The notes beneath the pieces are model-generated. The model made no database searches. It was not told where the DNA came from and saw nothing but the letters and a program-made list of their open reading frames with translations. A stretch of DNA of 64,000 nt from Cordilura impudica (lineage: Eukaryota; Arthropoda; Insecta; Diptera; Scathophagidae), in assembly GCA_963682025.1 (NCBI GenBank), contig OY821520.1, positions 236,083,530 through 236,147,529 of the forward strand, given 5' to 3'. How positions within the stretch are numbered: position 1 is the stretch's first letter; each line of letters starts with the position of its first letter. The position numbers and the translations under genes are program-made. Below are positions 29,354-41,369 of the stretch, one piece after another.

Positions 29354-29728
29354 GTGTGTGTTTGCACATGAAAGTTTTCTTGCCGAAAGTCTTGAGTTTA
29401 TGGGCGAGACGGAAGAGAAGAATGGCAGGGGGTACATACTTTCATGTACTCTGAAATTCTCTTTTGTTTCTTGCTTCGTAATTTTCAAAGTGAAATTATT
29501 TTACATTTTCTTTAATTTTTATGTTCGTTTGTGTTAAGAGAGACAATAATTTGAAATAAAGTTAATTTTAATGAAATAAAATGATAAAATAAATTGATAA
29601 AATGATAAAATAAACATGAACAAATCTTGAATTTCAATACAAAAATTTCAGTGTGTGGACACGGATGAAAGTTTAAAACGGAATTTCAAATAATTTTAGA
29701 AAGAAAAATTTCATGTGTAAACCGGGAC
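29354..29728 (+). mobile_element. MITE, TTTACACATG family, copy 1, TTA duplication
   Basis: 375 bp from GTGTGTGTTTGCACATGAAAG to TTTCATGTGTAAACCGGGAC. TTA at 29351-29353 and at 29729-29731. Same family as 33517-33889 and 48402-48562. Confidence 0.8.
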
Positions 29729-29731
29729 TTA

Positions 29732-31800
29732 ATAATTTAAATATTAATTGTGTAAAACGACGTCGTAAAAAACCATCATATGTATTGGGCCTTAAATTAA
29801 AACGGATATTGATGTCAACCTTTTTTAAATCTCTAAACCTGACTAAACTATTAATCAAGCTCAAAAAAGTGGTGCCAAGCATCTTCTATTTTATTGGCGC
29901 AATATGTGTTATAGAAATAAAAATATAAAAGTAAAAAGCAATCAGCTTTTGTGGTTAAAAATATTTGAAATGATTGGATTATTGTTTTATTTTGGGTTTA
30001 TACACAATCATCTTTTAAAAATTCACAATCTTTGGGATTAGATTTGGGGCTATCTGGGTACTTTGTTTCCCTTTCGATTTGAAGTCGCTACTTTAAAAAT
30101 TTGTGTATCTTCGAGAATATTAAACAACACATATTTAGTACAGCTTACAATATGTTTTCAAAGTTTTCATATTTTGTAACAAATCAAAAACAACCCTTAT
30201 TATTTTGATGATAAAGAGATTGGGTGAGTTTTTTAACGTGGGTGTTATTTGCAGTATTGATAGACAAGTTGCTAAGCATATATAGACAAATATATGAGCA
30301 AAACATAAAAACAAGATATAAGGAAATCATCAGACATAAACAAAAAACACATGTTTTCGAAAAATGGACAATTTTCAACGAAGCTTTTGTTTGTAATTAG
30401 CCGAAACAAAATTGAAGAAAAGCTTTTGTATTGCATTACGAAAAATTAAATGTCCTGTATAACAAAACAGGCCTTAGACAAATTAAAATCAGTACGGTTT
30501 TAACAAAACCAGCAGCTGGTCGAAAAAATAAATAAATATGAAAGTCAAAAAATATTTATTTTAAAAAAGTGAGAAAAATAAAAATATTAAATAACTTGAT
30601 TGTTAAGAAAATAATTATTTTTATATAAAAACAAAAACAAAAAAATAATAATTCTTTCATGTATTTAAAAACATTCCACAAATACTAAAATTTGAAGTGA
30701 ATTACAAATTTTGTTTGGAAAAATCAATACAATATGAAATAATCTTAATTTTTTTTTAATATTAAGGATATTTAAATTTCATATTATTTTAAATTAACTT
30801 TTATATAGAAATGTGTTATTGCTTAGAAAATAATTGTATCATAAAATTGTTTTAAAAAGTTTTGAATATTTTTTTTTGCTTAATAAGAAGAAAAATCTGT
30901 ATCCTTTGTAGCCTGTTTAAACAGTAGTTGTAATAATATCCTGGTGTCAATGCGCTGTATGTTTTCTAATACTGATTATTACATACACTCTGAGACAAGC
31001 ACACGCACACAATATAGTTTATAAATCTACACCCGTAGCACAGTGGGGGAGCTTTGGGTGATTTTTTTCTGGAGAATTATTTCCTGTAGTTTATTGAAAT
31101 ATTTGTAATTGAACGTTAATGCCAATTAAGGATTAGATTTATTACATTTATTATATTTTTTAGGGTTATTTTATTTTTAGGGCTTTAGAAGGAACCATAA
31201 CAATCTTTTTTAACAGCAAACTTTTAAAGAAACCTTAATCTAAAATAGTTATCCTTCAGCCCCTTGCATTTAATGGAAGTCATATACAATATTATTATCA
31301 ATTAATCGAGGCCAAAATAATATAGGCATTGAATTGCGGATTTCTTAAGAAGTCGAATTCCGCCATAATATCTGTTTATCAACATTTGAAACAAATTCAT
31401 TTCAAATAAATGAAGCAATAAATCAAGTCTACTAAAGGAATGGAATTAAACCCCAAAAATCTTTTCCATTAATAGAGGGTCCTTAGGGAACCAAAATCCC
31501 ATTTAATTTACTTCATAAATGATAGGCTTTAAAATAAAATAAATTTGGATAACATTTTACATTTTTATATCAAGAGAAATTTCAAAATATTCCAGTAAAA
31601 TTATTTTTAATAAAAAAGCAATACAAACAAATAAACATAACTTAAAATGGGATCATATTTTATACATGTGTTTTTCTCATTTAAATGTTATTCATAAAAA
31701 TTAGAAAGAAATTAGAAATTAGTTCGATTTGGTTAAAGAACATTTTAAAAAGTGAAATAATTTATTTTTTACTGTTTTTAAGCGGTCTGGTTTTTGTTTT
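29732..31800. other. Intergenic AT-rich DNA, no gene seen
   Basis: No coding motif, RNA gene or full repeat was recognised across these 2 kb; the short frames lack features. Confidence 0.5.
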
Positions 31801-32865
31801 TATACCCTATACCACTATGTGGTTTGGGTATAATGACTTTGTGCTGCTGATTGTAACTACCAAAAATATTTGACCTACACCCATCTTTAATTATACCGAT
31901 CGAATCAGAATCACTATCTGATTCGAGTTAACGATGTCCGTCCGTCCGTCAGTCCGTCTGTGTGTCCATGTAAAGCTTGTAATCAAACTGCAGGTCGCAA
32001 ATATGAATATATTTTGATGAAATTTGGTATTTAATCTTTTATCGGCCATGGAATGAACGCTATTGAAATTGGTGAGAATTGGTCCATGTTCAGACCTAGC
32101 CCCCATACAAATGACCCCTATGAAATCAACATATATTGCCATAAGATCCAAATTATCATACAAATCTTAGGCAAATTGGGTTTGTATGTATATATTACAT
32201 CCATTAATCAGTAGTCCAAAAATGATCCCTATTGGACAACTCTTAAGGTGCGTTCAGACTACGCAAATATTTGACCAAATAAGCGTAACCACTAAATAAT
32301 TTTCCTTGTAAATAATTTTCTTTGTATAATTTTCAATAAGTTATACAATATATGATATAGAATATAGTTAAGTATATTAAATATTACTAATATAATAAAA
32401 CATAACTTAATTTTATCTTTTATATATCATGTAAGATTGAATAAAACTTTCATAAAATTAGGGGTTACGTTTATTTGGTCAAATATTTGCGTAGTCTGAA
32501 CGCACCTTTAGTCATAGGCCCCATATAGAGCTGCTTCCCGATCTTCACTTAAATCTATCAAAAAAGAAAAATATTGCACTACTTCTTCCCAAATTTTGTT
32601 TGTATATATTTTTGCAAAATACAAGAGACTTTACCAAATATGGTCAGGATCGGTCCATTTTTGGGCCTAGTCCCCATATAGATATAGCATCCGATATGAA
32701 CTTTTTCATATCTGCAGCCGAAAAAATTAATAAAAATCCCACTCAAATTTGGTTTATGCTTATTTTCTATATCCAGTTAGTTGGGCCTGAGAGATAGGGT
32801 CTCTAAACGCATGGTATAGGGTATCGTATAGTCGGTCTAGACCGACTATAATTTTCTTACTTGTT
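31801..32865 (-). repeat. INE-1fam copy G, interrupted by a MITE
   Basis: Reverse copy running from TATACCCTATACCACTATG to the palindrome and ATTTTCTTACTTGTT. It is split at 32246-32507 by an inverted-repeat element. Removing that element and one TTA restores the INE sequence (ACTCTTAGTCATAGG). Confidence 0.88.
32246..32507. mobile_element. MITE nested in INE copy G, TTA duplication
   Basis: 262 bp with TIRs of over 35 bp starting AGGTGCGTTCAGACTACGC. TTA at 32243-32245 and at 32508-32510. Because the uninterrupted INE sequence is known from sister copies, the 3-bp duplication is firm. Harbinger-type. Confidence 0.88.
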
Positions 32866-33130
32866 ATATTTGATTTAGAAAAAAATATTTTTCGATTTTT
32901 TTCAGTACTCGTATACCATGTTATTTGCTATATAATAAGTTGAAATTATGTAATAAGTGTTACCATTTGATAATTTAAAAAAATTGATCGGATTATCTGT
33001 TAGGCGAAAATCTCCATTTTAAAGTTGTTAGATCGATTTTTTATATTTGATCGAGTAATCGGATAATTCTTAACCAGTTAACAAGCCTGGTATCTGCATA
33101 TATAAGGAGTGGGATCGAAAACATTTTAAC

Positions 33131-33432
33131 ATACCCTCCACACCACTGTGCAAAGGGTATATATCAGTTTGTCAATCCGTTTTTAACTCATCGAAATAAA
33201 TTTATGCTGATTGCATTTAATAATTGCTTTCAGTAAAAAAAACTACAAAAATACTTAAAATTTTTATAATAATCTTATTAATTTTAAACATCATTGTAAA
33301 AAATCTAGCCATTATAATGTGAAATCTAGCATTTTTGTATCTTAGTGCAACAACCTTGGTTATAATAATGTGTTTAGACTGGTGGAGGGTATGAAAGATT
33401 CGGCACAGCCGAATTTAATACTCTTACTTGTT
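33131..33432 (-). repeat. INE-2fam short copy
   Basis: Runs from ATACCCTCCACACCACTGTG to GATTCGGCACAGCCGAATTT and ACTCTTACTTGTT. Architecture parallels INE-1fam (ACAAGTAAGAG end with a palindrome, GGAGGGTAT end) but the sequence differs. Confidence 0.7.
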
Positions 33433-33516
33433 CTCTTAAGCATTATTTTATTTGTTTTGATAAATTTTTTTACTTAGTTTGATTAAAATGAGTACCGAAA
33501 TAAAAGAACGAGCTAA

Positions 33517-33889
33517 GTCCCGGTTTACACATGCAATTTTGCTTTCTGAAACTATTTGAAATTATCTTTTAAACTTTCATCCGTGTCCACACACCGAAAT
33601 TTTTGTATTAAAATTCAAGATTTGTTCATGTTTACTTTATAATTTTATTATTTATTTTATCATTTTATTTCATTAAATTAACTTTATTTCAATTCATTAT
33701 CTTTCTTAACACAAACGAACATAAAAATTAAAGAAAACGTAAAATAATTTCACTTTGAAAATTACGAAGCAAGAAACAAAAGAGAATTTCAGAGTACATG
33801 AAAGTATGTACCCCCTGTCATTCTTCTCTCCCGTCTCACCAATAAACTCAAGACTTTCAGCAGGAAAACTTTCATGTGTAAACCAGCAC
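33517..33889 (-). mobile_element. MITE, TTTACACATG family, copy 2, TAA duplication
   Basis: 373 bp, inverted relative to 29354-29728, from GTCCCGGTTTACACATG to CATGTGTAAACCAGCAC. TAA at 33514-33516 and at 33890-33892 (TTA on the other strand). Confidence 0.8.
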
Positions 33890-34089
33890 TAATAAATATT
33901 TTAAAATATTTGCAACAATATTCAACTTGGTCTACAAAAAGTTGAACAAATAATCAAAGGTCTGCCGTCAAACTGTTTCTTTTTTTTCCTATGTTTTGTA
34001 TTATTAAAATATTTATTATTATTTAAAATTTCAATACTGTTTTTGTTTATTTAACTAAACTTATTGATATAAATTTTAATTAATGCATT

Positions 34090-34320
34090 TTATATTATAT
34101 TTTTTATTTTTAATTCTTAATTATTAATTTTTGATTTTTAATTTTTATTTTTATTTTTATTTTTAATTTTTAATCTTCAACTTTTGCTTTCTAATTTTTG
34201 ATTTTTAATTGTTTAATTTTTGATTTTAAATTTTTAGTTTTTTATTCTTAATTTTTAAATTTTTAATTGTTATTTTTTATTTTTTTATTTTTTAAATTTT
34301 ATTATTTTAATGTATTAATT
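34090..34320. repeat. Degenerate AT-rich heptamer run
   Basis: Imperfect TTTTTAA, TTTTTAT and TTTTTGA units, like the larger array at 42.9-46.7 kb but short and degraded. Confidence 0.6.
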
Positions 34321-34479
34321 TCTTCTGAGACTTTTATTGCCAGTTTTGTTATTATTTTTATCAAAAGCAATGTCAAATTATCACATTTGTCCTTAATGTA
34401 CCCCTGTGTTGTTTTAAGACTTCAGTCTTGTTACACAGGCTAACAAATAAATAAATAAACTCTAAACTCTGTTTACAAT

Positions 34480-35240
34480 TTATTAGAAACTATCGAGAAA
34501 ATTTGACTGTTGATAGGAAATATGGTTTGGGAACAAAGAAAGGTCCACATCATGTTTTTAAGGCCGAGCATATTGAAAAGTGCTTCCAACACAAGCGTCC
34601 AGGTTAGCTCAGTATTCGGACTATTTGTTGCGAAAAGTTAAAGCCAATAAAGGTTTGAAAACATACAAGTCCAACAACTTACAGACAGGAAAGCTCCAAA
34701 AAATTTGAAGGCCAAAAGCAGGGTACGGAAATTAAATCATTTTCATAAAAAAAATACTCATGTTGCATAACGGACGACGAAAAGTATGTACTGGCAGATT
34801 TTTTGTAGCTTCCGAATCAAGGAAATGTCGAAGATAAGTTTAGGACCCAAAAGCAGTCGAAATTTTCAAAAAAGTTCCTGGTATGGCGAGCAATAGGCAG
34901 TTGCGACATAAGAATTAAGTTATTTTTTACAATGGGCTCTATAAATACCAATGCCCTATTTGATATTCTGTCAACTACGATAAAGCTCTTGAGTGGTACT
35001 AGAACAATATCGTGGTTTTTGTACCAAAGGTGGCAAATACCCCAAACTGTCCGGAGTTTAGGCCACTGGAAAGCTATTGGGCTCTTATGAAAAGAGAGTT
35101 GAGGAGCACAAAAAGTGTCCTTAAAAATTGAGATTTTAAACGGAAAGGGACTTCCTGTTCCACAAATGTGACAGAAACCACTATAAAATCCCTAATGGAA
35201 GGGTTTCCGGAAAAGGACCACAAGCTCATAAGTAGTGATT
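34480..35240 (+). pseudogene. Mariner-like transposase relic
   Basis: Frames stitched across stops read NFTVDRKYGLGTKKGPHH (N-terminal region), then ITDDEKYVLADF (first catalytic Asp area), FSKKFLVWRAIG, and FVPKVANTPNCPEFRPLESY with WALMKRELRS (the region of the last catalytic residue). Many stops and frameshifts. It is the longer relative of the fragment at 22690-22905. Confidence 0.75.
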
Positions 35241-36595
35241 AGAACTATCAAAATTATCTTTTTTTTGTAAGCTTTATATAAATTTAAATTAAATAAAAAA
35301 TCACTTGTTTCCTTCCTATTTTACTTTATGTATGTTAAGATTTTTCGATCTCACTCCTTAGTCAAAGCTCTGCTGACCAACATGTCCAAAAATCAACACG
35401 GAGCACAGAATTACACTATAATAATCCAATTTATTATTTTAGATAAAATTTATACTAAAAAATTTCTTTTATTGCTTTTTCTTTTGGCATAATTTTATAT
35501 AACCAATGTCAACAAGTTTCCGCGACAACAAAGCACCAGAAACTTTAATTTCCGCAAATTAATTTTTTGTATTTTTCTGTTTTTATATTTTGAATCAAAA
35601 ACAATTTAATGTTTAGATTTTCTAATTATAAATTAAACAATTTCAGTTCGAATATGTTTTCGATTATCTGGCATGCAAAAGAACACGCAATTAGTTAGAA
35701 GAGTTACCATTTTGGAATTCCTTGAAAATTCTTGGGTAAAATATGAAATTTTTTTATAGCAAAAAAAGTTGAATATTAAAGAAATATTAAAAAATTTAAA
35801 TGAAACATGAGGGGCTGTGTAATTTTTTAAGCAAAGCTTGTATAACTATTTAAAATCGATATCAAAAAATATAACAGTTATTTTAGATAATTTCATAGCA
35901 GTTTATTTTTTTTATACTAATTTCTGCAATGATTTGAATTTACGCTGAGGTAAAAAAAATTGAATTTAAAAAATTAAGCGCAATTCGATTGCCACAATAT
36001 CTCACATAACTGTGTGTGTGAATTAGGAAATTTACAAATTTTATTTTTGAATTTTCACATATTTATACCACTGTGCATCGACACATAGCAAAGCTTTTCG
36101 TATCCTTATTTTAAGTTATAGTTGTTGTTCTCTTTTATTATTCTCTCGTTCTTTTTTATCCCTTACATACATATCTCGTTATTGTGTGCACCAGCATGCC
36201 ACAATTTTATGTTTCGTGAAAATACCGTTAGATTTTTTGTTTTTTCCCTCATCATCATCTTCTTCGTCATTGTCGTCTTTGAAATTATTTTCAATTTTAT
36301 ACATTTTGTTGGTGTTATTTTTAGGTCAACATTGCACAAAAACAAAAATAGAAAATCACAAAAGAAAACATAAACACAAATAATAACGTAAAAACAACAA
36401 CGGAAAATCAATTTTCTCTGCAACCATTAAAAAATGAACCTAGTCATAGAGTGTTCGAGTGTGTAAAGCTGAAAAGTTTTTTATATAAAAAAAAAATAAA
36501 AAAATGTTTTGAAATTAAAAAAAAAAGAGGAGGAACCACAAAATATATTTAATCACTCTCATCTTTTGGAATAACTAAAATTGTAATATTCAAAT
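35241..36595. other. Upstream region of the 36596 exon; no gene seen
   Basis: AT-rich, no recognised repeat. The part from about 36110 probably includes promoter and 5' untranslated sequence of the following exon, but no core promoter element stands out. Small frames at 36122-36423 overlap on both strands without features. Confidence 0.4.
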
Positions 36596-36710
36596 ATGGC
36601 CACATCATCCTCTTCAACATCTTCATCAAGTCGTTTGGCCAGTGCCTCTCCTTCAACTTCGGTTATATGTCAAGAGGTCTTCGATGAATCTTGTCAACCA
36701 TCTGAAGAAG
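36596..36710 (+). CDS. First coding exon of an incomplete gene, possibly CEP164-like
   Basis: ATG followed by a serine/threonine-rich start (MATSSSSTSSSSRLAS), then SVICQEVFDESCQPSEE, ending at a clean G|GTAAGT donor in phase 1. The EVFDESCQPSEE pattern resembles the opening of CEP164, a centriole distal-appendage protein with a WW domain, where a (D/E)xxDExxxPSE motif precedes the GIDP segment. This is a recognition-based suggestion, not proof. No exon continuing into GIDP or a WW domain was found downstream, so the next exon lies beyond a very long intron, outside the window, or was missed. Confidence 0.5.
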
Positions 36711-37153
36711 GTAAGTGAATTTCATATGTTTGGGGAAAATTTATAAAATATTTATAAAATTTTTGTGTCATACAAATATGTGACAATATACGAGTGAGTG
36801 ACTACATAACTGTACAAATTTTAATAGATACTTATGTAGAAGGTTTTTTAGATTTTTCAAAGTCATTATCAAGTAGTGGTGGTTTTCCATATGATAATTT
36901 TCTTTTAGGAAAATGTTTTACTGACATGCAAACGTTTCTCGGTAAAAGTTTTATAACTAAAAGTTCGTTTCACCAACACGAATTTTTTGAATGTGAGTAA
37001 TTTAAAAATAAAAAATTTAAATATACACACCTATATACAAACGTGTCGCCGGTTTACACCATTTCCATATTTCTTTTAAAAATATCTTTTATTTTAAATT
37101 TCTCTAAATCTTTTTCCAAACTAATTACAATAGATGTAACCAAACTGGGACAA

Positions 37154-37905
37154 CTATACCACTATGTGGTTAGGGTGTAATAAGTTTGTGCTGATGTTTG
37201 TAACTACCAAAAATATTTGACCTATATATACCTTCTATTATACCGATCAACCCGGAATCTATTTCTGAGTCGATTTTACGAGATCCGTCCGTCTGCTGTC
37301 CGTCTGTGTGACCAAGTAAACCTTGTAATCAATCAAACTACAGTTTGCGAATATTAATATATTTTGATGAAATTTTCTATATAAGCTTTCATCGGCCATA
37401 GGACGGACACTATTGAAGTTGGTGAAAATCTTGTTCATGTTCAGATTTAGTCCCCATATAAATGACTTCTTTGAGCTCGACTTAAATTGCCGTAAGATCC
37501 AACTTACTCTACAGATCGCAGTAAAGTTTGTGTGGTTTGTGGTTTGTGTGTGTTTTTGGTACATCCATTGAACACTAGTCCAAAAATAAATCCTATTTGA
37601 AGATCTTAGTCATACCCCCACTTAAAGCTGCTTCCGGATCTTCACTTAAATCTATCAAAAAACAAAAATATTTCACAGATTTTTATCAAATTTGGCTTGT
37701 ATATGTTTTTACAAAAATATAGTCAGGATCGATCCCTTACTTGGACCTAGTCCCCATATATATATAGCATCCGATATGAACTTTTTAATATCTTTAGGCA
37801 ACAAAATTAATAACAATGCCAGTCAAATATGGTTTATGCTTAGTTTCAATATCCAATTATTTGGATATAAGACCCTTTCTGTAAACGCATGGTATGGGGT
37901 ATCGT
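37154..37905 (-). repeat. INE-1fam copy H, diverged
   Basis: Reverse copy from CTATACCACTATGTGGTTAG to GCATGGTATGGGGTATCG. It lacks the palindrome end and has many substitutions, so it is an older copy. Confidence 0.75.
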
Positions 37906-37961
37906 TTTTTATTGTGTATGGTAGTTATTTCAACATACTTTTATCAATATAATGAAACATT

Positions 37962-38632
37962 CAGCCTTATTACGGTTCTCGAAAATGTGCTTCGACTATT
38001 GTCGTATTAGTTCTCGAATTTTTTTCTTTGTGGTACTACGTAAAATTTTCGACTGCAACGAATTTGTAACAGAATAAAAAGAAGAGAGTGACACAAAATT
38101 TTAAAAATAGTTAAATATTATGAAACATTCTGTTGTGAACTGTCAAAAATAATAATAAAAAGCAATTTTCGGCATTTACAATCCGCCCACACTTTCATCC
38201 ATTCAGGCCCCGTACGAGAAGGTGGTCCTTATTTGATATTTCTACCCATTCTGTGTATGCCATTGTGGTACGATTGCGCCAATTCCGGCTTTTTTTCAAG
38301 CAGCTCTACCATTTTTTCAAACTGCTTCCGTGTGGTTATTTTCAATCTTAAATTATCATTGTTACATAAAAACAGTTTCGATAGTTAATTAACAAAAATA
38401 CTTACTCTTTTGATGCTTCTATAACTTATAAATTCTCTATTATTTTTTGTCGAATGAAATAAAATAGACGACTATTTTTTAAACTTTTGACATTGGATTT
38501 CGAGAATCGTAGTACAACAAATTGTAAAAGAATTGTTAACAGCGTTGTATTTTTATGGCTTTCGAGAAACGTAGTACCATAATGTAAAAACGAGAAATTT
38601 AAACCTCGAATACGAGAATCGGAATTAGGCTG
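37962..38632. mobile_element. Foldback MITE, CAGCC...GGCTG ends
   Basis: About 671 bp from CAGCCTTATTACGGTTCTCG to CGAGAATCGGAATTAGGCTG. ATT is found on both sides (37959-37961 and 38633-38635). Inner parts repeat GAGAA-rich motifs on both strands. The exact family is uncertain. Confidence 0.6.
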
Positions 38633-38799
38633 ATTAAATTTATACAGTAGAAGTATTAAAAAATTAATAATTAAGAATATTACAAAAAGAAACATGATCA
38701 ATCCAAACTGGGACAACACATTTTAGGATTTAGAATTACACACAAATTTACAGCTAATTTTAGTACTTTGTGTCATTCTTTTATTTAAGGCGTATGTAT

Positions 38800-39480
38800 A
38801 TCCATTGATTGTACTACTTACATAAGTCCTTTGTAATATTCAGGACTGATATTCTGCCATTCTTCAAGTAAAGCTTTTTAAATCTGATTTTTTTTGAAAT
38901 GATGTCATTTTTTGCCAAATAATCCCATAAATTCTCAATATCAGGGTTAATATAGAGCTTACATTGTTAACTTTGTGCTAGGGGTCGTTGTCTTGATAAA
39001 AATACAAATCGTACCAAGACTAAGTCTTTCAACCGATTTAGCCAAATATTGTGTCAAAATATTTAGATATACTTTTTATTATCCATAATTTCATTAATAA
39101 AATAGAGAACGCCAAGCCATCAATGAGCCTCCTCGTTCAGTCATGATATTTAGGGAAATGCAAACATTTTATTCTTCTTATAAATGGTTTTTCTGCATCC
39201 TCTTCCTCCCATGTGTTCGTAAAATATTTCGGATTTTGAACCAAATCTGTATCAGCTATTTCTGCCAACTTTGAAGTACTTCGGAAAATATTTTATTTGT
39301 TTTTTTTTTGCTCTGTTTGCAACTTTTTATAGCGTTTAACGTTATTATGGATGGCGGCATGGCTTCTGTTTACCAGTTTTCTTATCGTTTAACCACTTTT
39401 ATGGTGAGTTATTATAAGCTCACGAATGTCTATTGAAGTTTGTTCCCGTTGTTGGCCCATTTTAAAGATTCAAATCACTT
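38800..39480 (-). pseudogene. Tc1-like transposase relic
   Basis: The minus strand reads, with stops and frameshifts, FYQDNDP followed by LRIYGIIWQKMTSF and LKALLEEWQNISPEYYKGL, the C-terminal pattern of Tc1-like transposases. The upstream RKTIYKKNKMFAFPKY region is poorly preserved. Confidence 0.7.
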
Positions 39481-39543
39481 TTTAATTAAGTTTGTAAAAT
39501 CTTTTAAACTTCTGATTCAGAAAATCATTTTTGATTAAAATTT

Positions 39544-40297
39544 ATGACCGACTATACGATACCCTATACCATGGTTTAGAGACCCTATCTCTTCAGTCCA
39601 ACTAATTGAATATGGAAAATAAGCATAAACCAAATTTGAGTGGCATTGTTATTAATTTTTTTGGCTGCAGATATGAAAAAGTTCATATCGGGTGCTATAT
39701 TTATATGAGGACTAGGTCGAAAAATGTACCGATCCTGACCATATTTGGCAAAGTCACTTATATTTTGAAAAAATATATACAAACCAAATTTGAGAAAAAT
39801 CTGTGCAATAATTTTTTTTTTTGATAGATTTTAGTGAAGATCGGGAAGCAGCTCTATATGGAGCCTATGATTAAGAATTTTCCTGTAGGGATTATTTTTG
39901 GACTACTGATTAATGGATATAATAAACACATACAAACCCAAGCTGACTGAGATCTATATGATAATTTGGACGTTATGGCAATTTATGTCGACTTCATAGG
40001 GGTCATTTGTATGGGGACTAGGTCTGAACATGGACCGAATTTCACTAATTTCAATAGCGTTCATCCCATGGCCGACAGGAGCTTATATACCAAATTTCAT
40101 CGAAATATATTCATATTTGCGACCTGTAGTTTGATTACAAGGTTTACATGGACACACAGACGGATGGACGGACATCGCTAAATCGATTCAGAAAGTGATT
40201 CTGAGTCGATCGGTATAATAAAAGATGGGTCTAGGTCAAATATTTTTGGTAGTTACAAACAGCAGCACAAAGTCAATATACCCAAAAGTGGTATAGG
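39544..40297 (+). repeat. INE-1fam copy I, 3' end split by a hAT-type element
   Basis: Forward copy starting inside the palindrome (GACCGACTATACGATACCC). Its terminal GTGGTATAGG is interrupted by an 807-bp hairpin element and resumes at 41105-41118 as GGTATAGGGTATAA. Confidence 0.85.
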
Positions 40298-41104
40298 CAA
40301 GGTTCAGAAAATACACACATGAAACACACAATGTTCTGTTCAAAAGCAGCCAACACATATATTTATTTTCATATCAATTATGTGCGTTTCTAAATTTTCT
40401 ACGGTGCCCAACACAACCATGACTGTGTTCGTTTTAATATTTCGTTATTTACACGAACATTTTTGTATCATATACTTTTTGTTTCAATCACACATAAAGC
40501 ACACATTTTTGAGTGTTGCTTTATTTGAAGTTCATGTTCGGTACGTGTAGTGAAAAAAAACACAGAACATGTACAATAAACAGGTTCGAGTTCAGTTATA
40601 TTTTAAGTCGTGTTGTGGCTCGTGTAGTAAGAAAAAACACAACATGTACAATAAACAGGTTCGAGTTCAGTTATATTTTAAACACGACTTAAAACGACTT
40701 AAAATATAACTGAACTCGAACCTGTTTATTGTACATGTTGTGTTTTTTCTTACTACACGAGCCACAACACGACTTAAAATATAACTGAACTCGAACCTGT
40801 TTATTGTACATGTTCTGTGTTTTTTTTTCACTACACGTACCAGAAGATGAACTTCAAATAAAGCAACACTCAAAAATGTGTGCTTTATGTGTGATTGAAA
40901 CAAAAAGTACGTGATAGAAAAATGTTCGTGTAAATAACGAAATATTAAAACGAACACAGTCATGGTTGTGTTGGGCACCGAAGAAAATTTAAAAACAAAC
41001 ATAATTGATATGAAAATAAAAATATGTGTGTGTTGGTCTAAGTTATGTTTGTTTACATATATGTACGAGTTTTTTATTCAGTGTGTGTTTTTTTCTGAAC
41101 TCTG
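40298..41104. mobile_element. 807-bp hairpin element with hAT-like ends and 8-bp duplication
   Basis: Two arms (40298-40681 and 40699-41104) are near-perfect inverted copies around a 17-bp loop. Ends read CAAGGTTCAGAAAA and, inverted, CAGAGTTCAGAAAA. GGTATAGG occurs directly on both sides (40290-40297, 41105-41112), an exact 8-bp duplication typical of hAT transposons, confirmed by the known INE end it interrupts. Each arm holds a second, tandem copy of a segment of about 75-80 bp (ACATGTACAATAAACAGG core). Non-coding. Confidence 0.88.
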
Positions 41105-41232
41105 GGTATAGGGTATAAAAATAGTGAAAAATATTTATACGTAATAGAACATGTGAACGAATGTTCCTTCGATGAGAGTAAGAGAATATTAGTAAAAAAA
41201 GCATGAAAATACCCAAATTTTTTGTTAATTCT

Positions 41233-41369
41233 CATAAATTTAAAATATCAAAAAATTTAACCATTATAATGTGAAATCAAGCCTTTCTTGTCTCTTACTG
41301 TTGATAACCTTGGTTATAATGCTATGTTTGGAATACAGAACACCCGAATTTAACACTCTTAATTGTTTA
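41233..41369 (-). repeat. INE-2fam fragment
   Basis: CCATTATAATGTGAAATCAAG, CCTTGGTTATAATG and CCGAATTTAACACTCTTAATT match the right half of 33131-33432, without the palindrome centre. Confidence 0.6.

Noticed and set aside
36122..36423. Frames on both strands upstream of the 36596 exon
   Set aside because: Mutually overlapping low-complexity frames in likely 5' flanking or untranslated sequence.
36794..37000. 68-residue frame shortly after the 36596 exon, tested as a second exon
   Set aside because: It begins in the intron without a convincing acceptor and shows no resemblance to the expected GIDP/WW region.
40667..41002. 111-residue minus-strand frame
   Set aside because: It is one arm of the hAT-type hairpin and includes its internal tandem duplication; no protein features.
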